Assembly (NCBI GenBank): GCA_026984795.1
Contig: JALSRK010000031.1
Coordinates: forward strand, 62,001 to 126,000
Reading direction: 5' to 3'
DNA from: Solibacteraceae bacterium
GTDB lineage: Bacteria; Acidobacteriota; Terriglobia; Bryobacterales; Bryobacteraceae
Length of the DNA: 64,000 nucleotides
Part shown: positions 63,688 to 64,000 of the stretch, piece by piece
Position numbering within the stretch: position 1 is the first letter of the stretch
How the letters are laid out: every line of letters starts with the position of its first letter
Notes under the pieces: generated by a model
Told to the model about the DNA's origin: nothing
Databases searched by the model: none
What the model saw: the letters and a program-made list of their open reading frames with translations, nothing else
Translations under genes and position numbers: made by a program

Positions 63688-64000
63688 TCAATGAAGATTC
63701 TTCCGCGCCGTCCCGCCGGTCCGCTGGATGGGAGCCAGGGTCTGCTTCAGCGCATCGAGCGCCGTGTAGACCCGCGACTTGACCGTCGATGCCGGGCAGT
63801 CCAGGATCTCGGCGATCTCGTCGAACTTGAATCCGTGGTAGATTTTCAGCACCACCGCCTCGCGCTGGTCCGGCGACAGGCGCCGGAGGGCGCTCGCCAC
63901 GGCGATCGAAGTCTCCACCGGGAGCATGTCCGAGGCCGGCCTGGCAGGCGGCGGCGAATCTTCCACCTCCGTTTCCGGCTTCTTCCGGCGCAGCAGCGAG
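63688..64000 (-). CDS. ECF-type sigma factor, N-terminal part outside the window
   Basis: The C-terminal 104 codons are visible and the frame is open to the right edge. Region 4 is clear: ALRRLSPDQREAVVLKIYHG followed by the helix-turn-helix FDEIAEILDCPASTVKSRVY. A charged linker (about 35 residues) precedes it; region 2 lies beyond position 64000. The GTG at 63966 is internal, not the start. Paired with the downstream zinc anti-sigma factor. Confidence 0.88.
   Translation of the reverse strand, partial: SLLRRKKPETEVEDSPPPARPASDMLPVETSIAVASALRRLSPDQREAVVLKIYHGFKFDEIAEILDCPASTVKSRVYTALDALKQTLAPIQRTGGTARKNLH

Overview
The window is GC-rich bacterial chromosome, most likely from the Acidobacteriota and probably the Bryobacterales/Solibacter side. 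Two secreted proteins (4323-6221 and 13684-16671) carry the repeat-like domain first described from Candidatus Solibacter (TIGR03437 type: a 'LAPGSIV' start, then 'YVLP', then a 'AEVLYAG' segment). The mix of high GC, many secreted beta-rich proteins and a long type II secretion operon fits that group. The phylum call is inference from protein style; there is no rRNA or tRNA gene in the window to confirm it.

Layout. 1-3500: 3' part of an iron-type alcohol dehydrogenase, a Tat-type sulfatase and a LysR regulator. 3500-4322: decayed sequence with a DUF1214 remnant. 4323-9879: a Solibacter-type secreted protein, then a metal-uptake cassette (coiled-coil outer-membrane barrel, ZnuA/TroA-type binding protein, ABC-3 permease; no ATPase gene). 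10011-13286 (minus): phosphate transporter PiT and a B12-type radical SAM protein. 13684-16671: a secreted FG-GAP/VCBS protein. 16672-18599: broken genes (AraC tail, GH2-like remnant) and non-coding sequence. 18600-20692 (minus): OmpR-type two-component pair, divergent from a secreted lectin-fold protein across an intergenic region that holds paired 11-bp direct repeats. 21798-27567: ACT protein, CPBP protein (minus), DUF4198 protein, OmpA/coiled-coil protein, an arsenosugar pair (peroxidase-like plus ArsS) and a threonine synthase. 27554-32126 (minus): a large hybrid histidine kinase and a second threonine synthase. 32163-33137: zinc alcohol dehydrogenase. 33156-39179 (minus): an operon for agmatine-to-putrescine conversion (AguA, AguB), purine nucleoside phosphorylase, a thymidine-phosphorylase homologue with altered active site and a TPR metallopeptidase-like protein. 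39328-43930: scpA-scpB-rluB, CoA-binding protein, NfeD and SPFH. 43967-47006 (minus): hisS-aspS. 47497: pyrD. 48497-50365 (minus): a secreted protein with strong expression signals. 50866-64000 (minus): sigma factor, anti-sigma factor and a near-complete type II secretion operon (gspE-F-G-H-I-J-K-L-M-C-like-x-D) whose genes mostly overlap by a few bases.

The points I think most deserve attention are the thymidine-phosphorylase homologue whose phosphate-binding residues are replaced, the purine nucleoside phosphorylase that appears to start at AUA within an ATAG stop/start overlap, the OmpR-style operator at 20747-20796, the glycine-tyrosine repeat inside the secretin together with the shared 'PFG' motif of its two operon partners, and the strongly signalled secreted protein next to the secretion operon. 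Several genes also have a -10-like hexamer only about 10 nt before the start codon.
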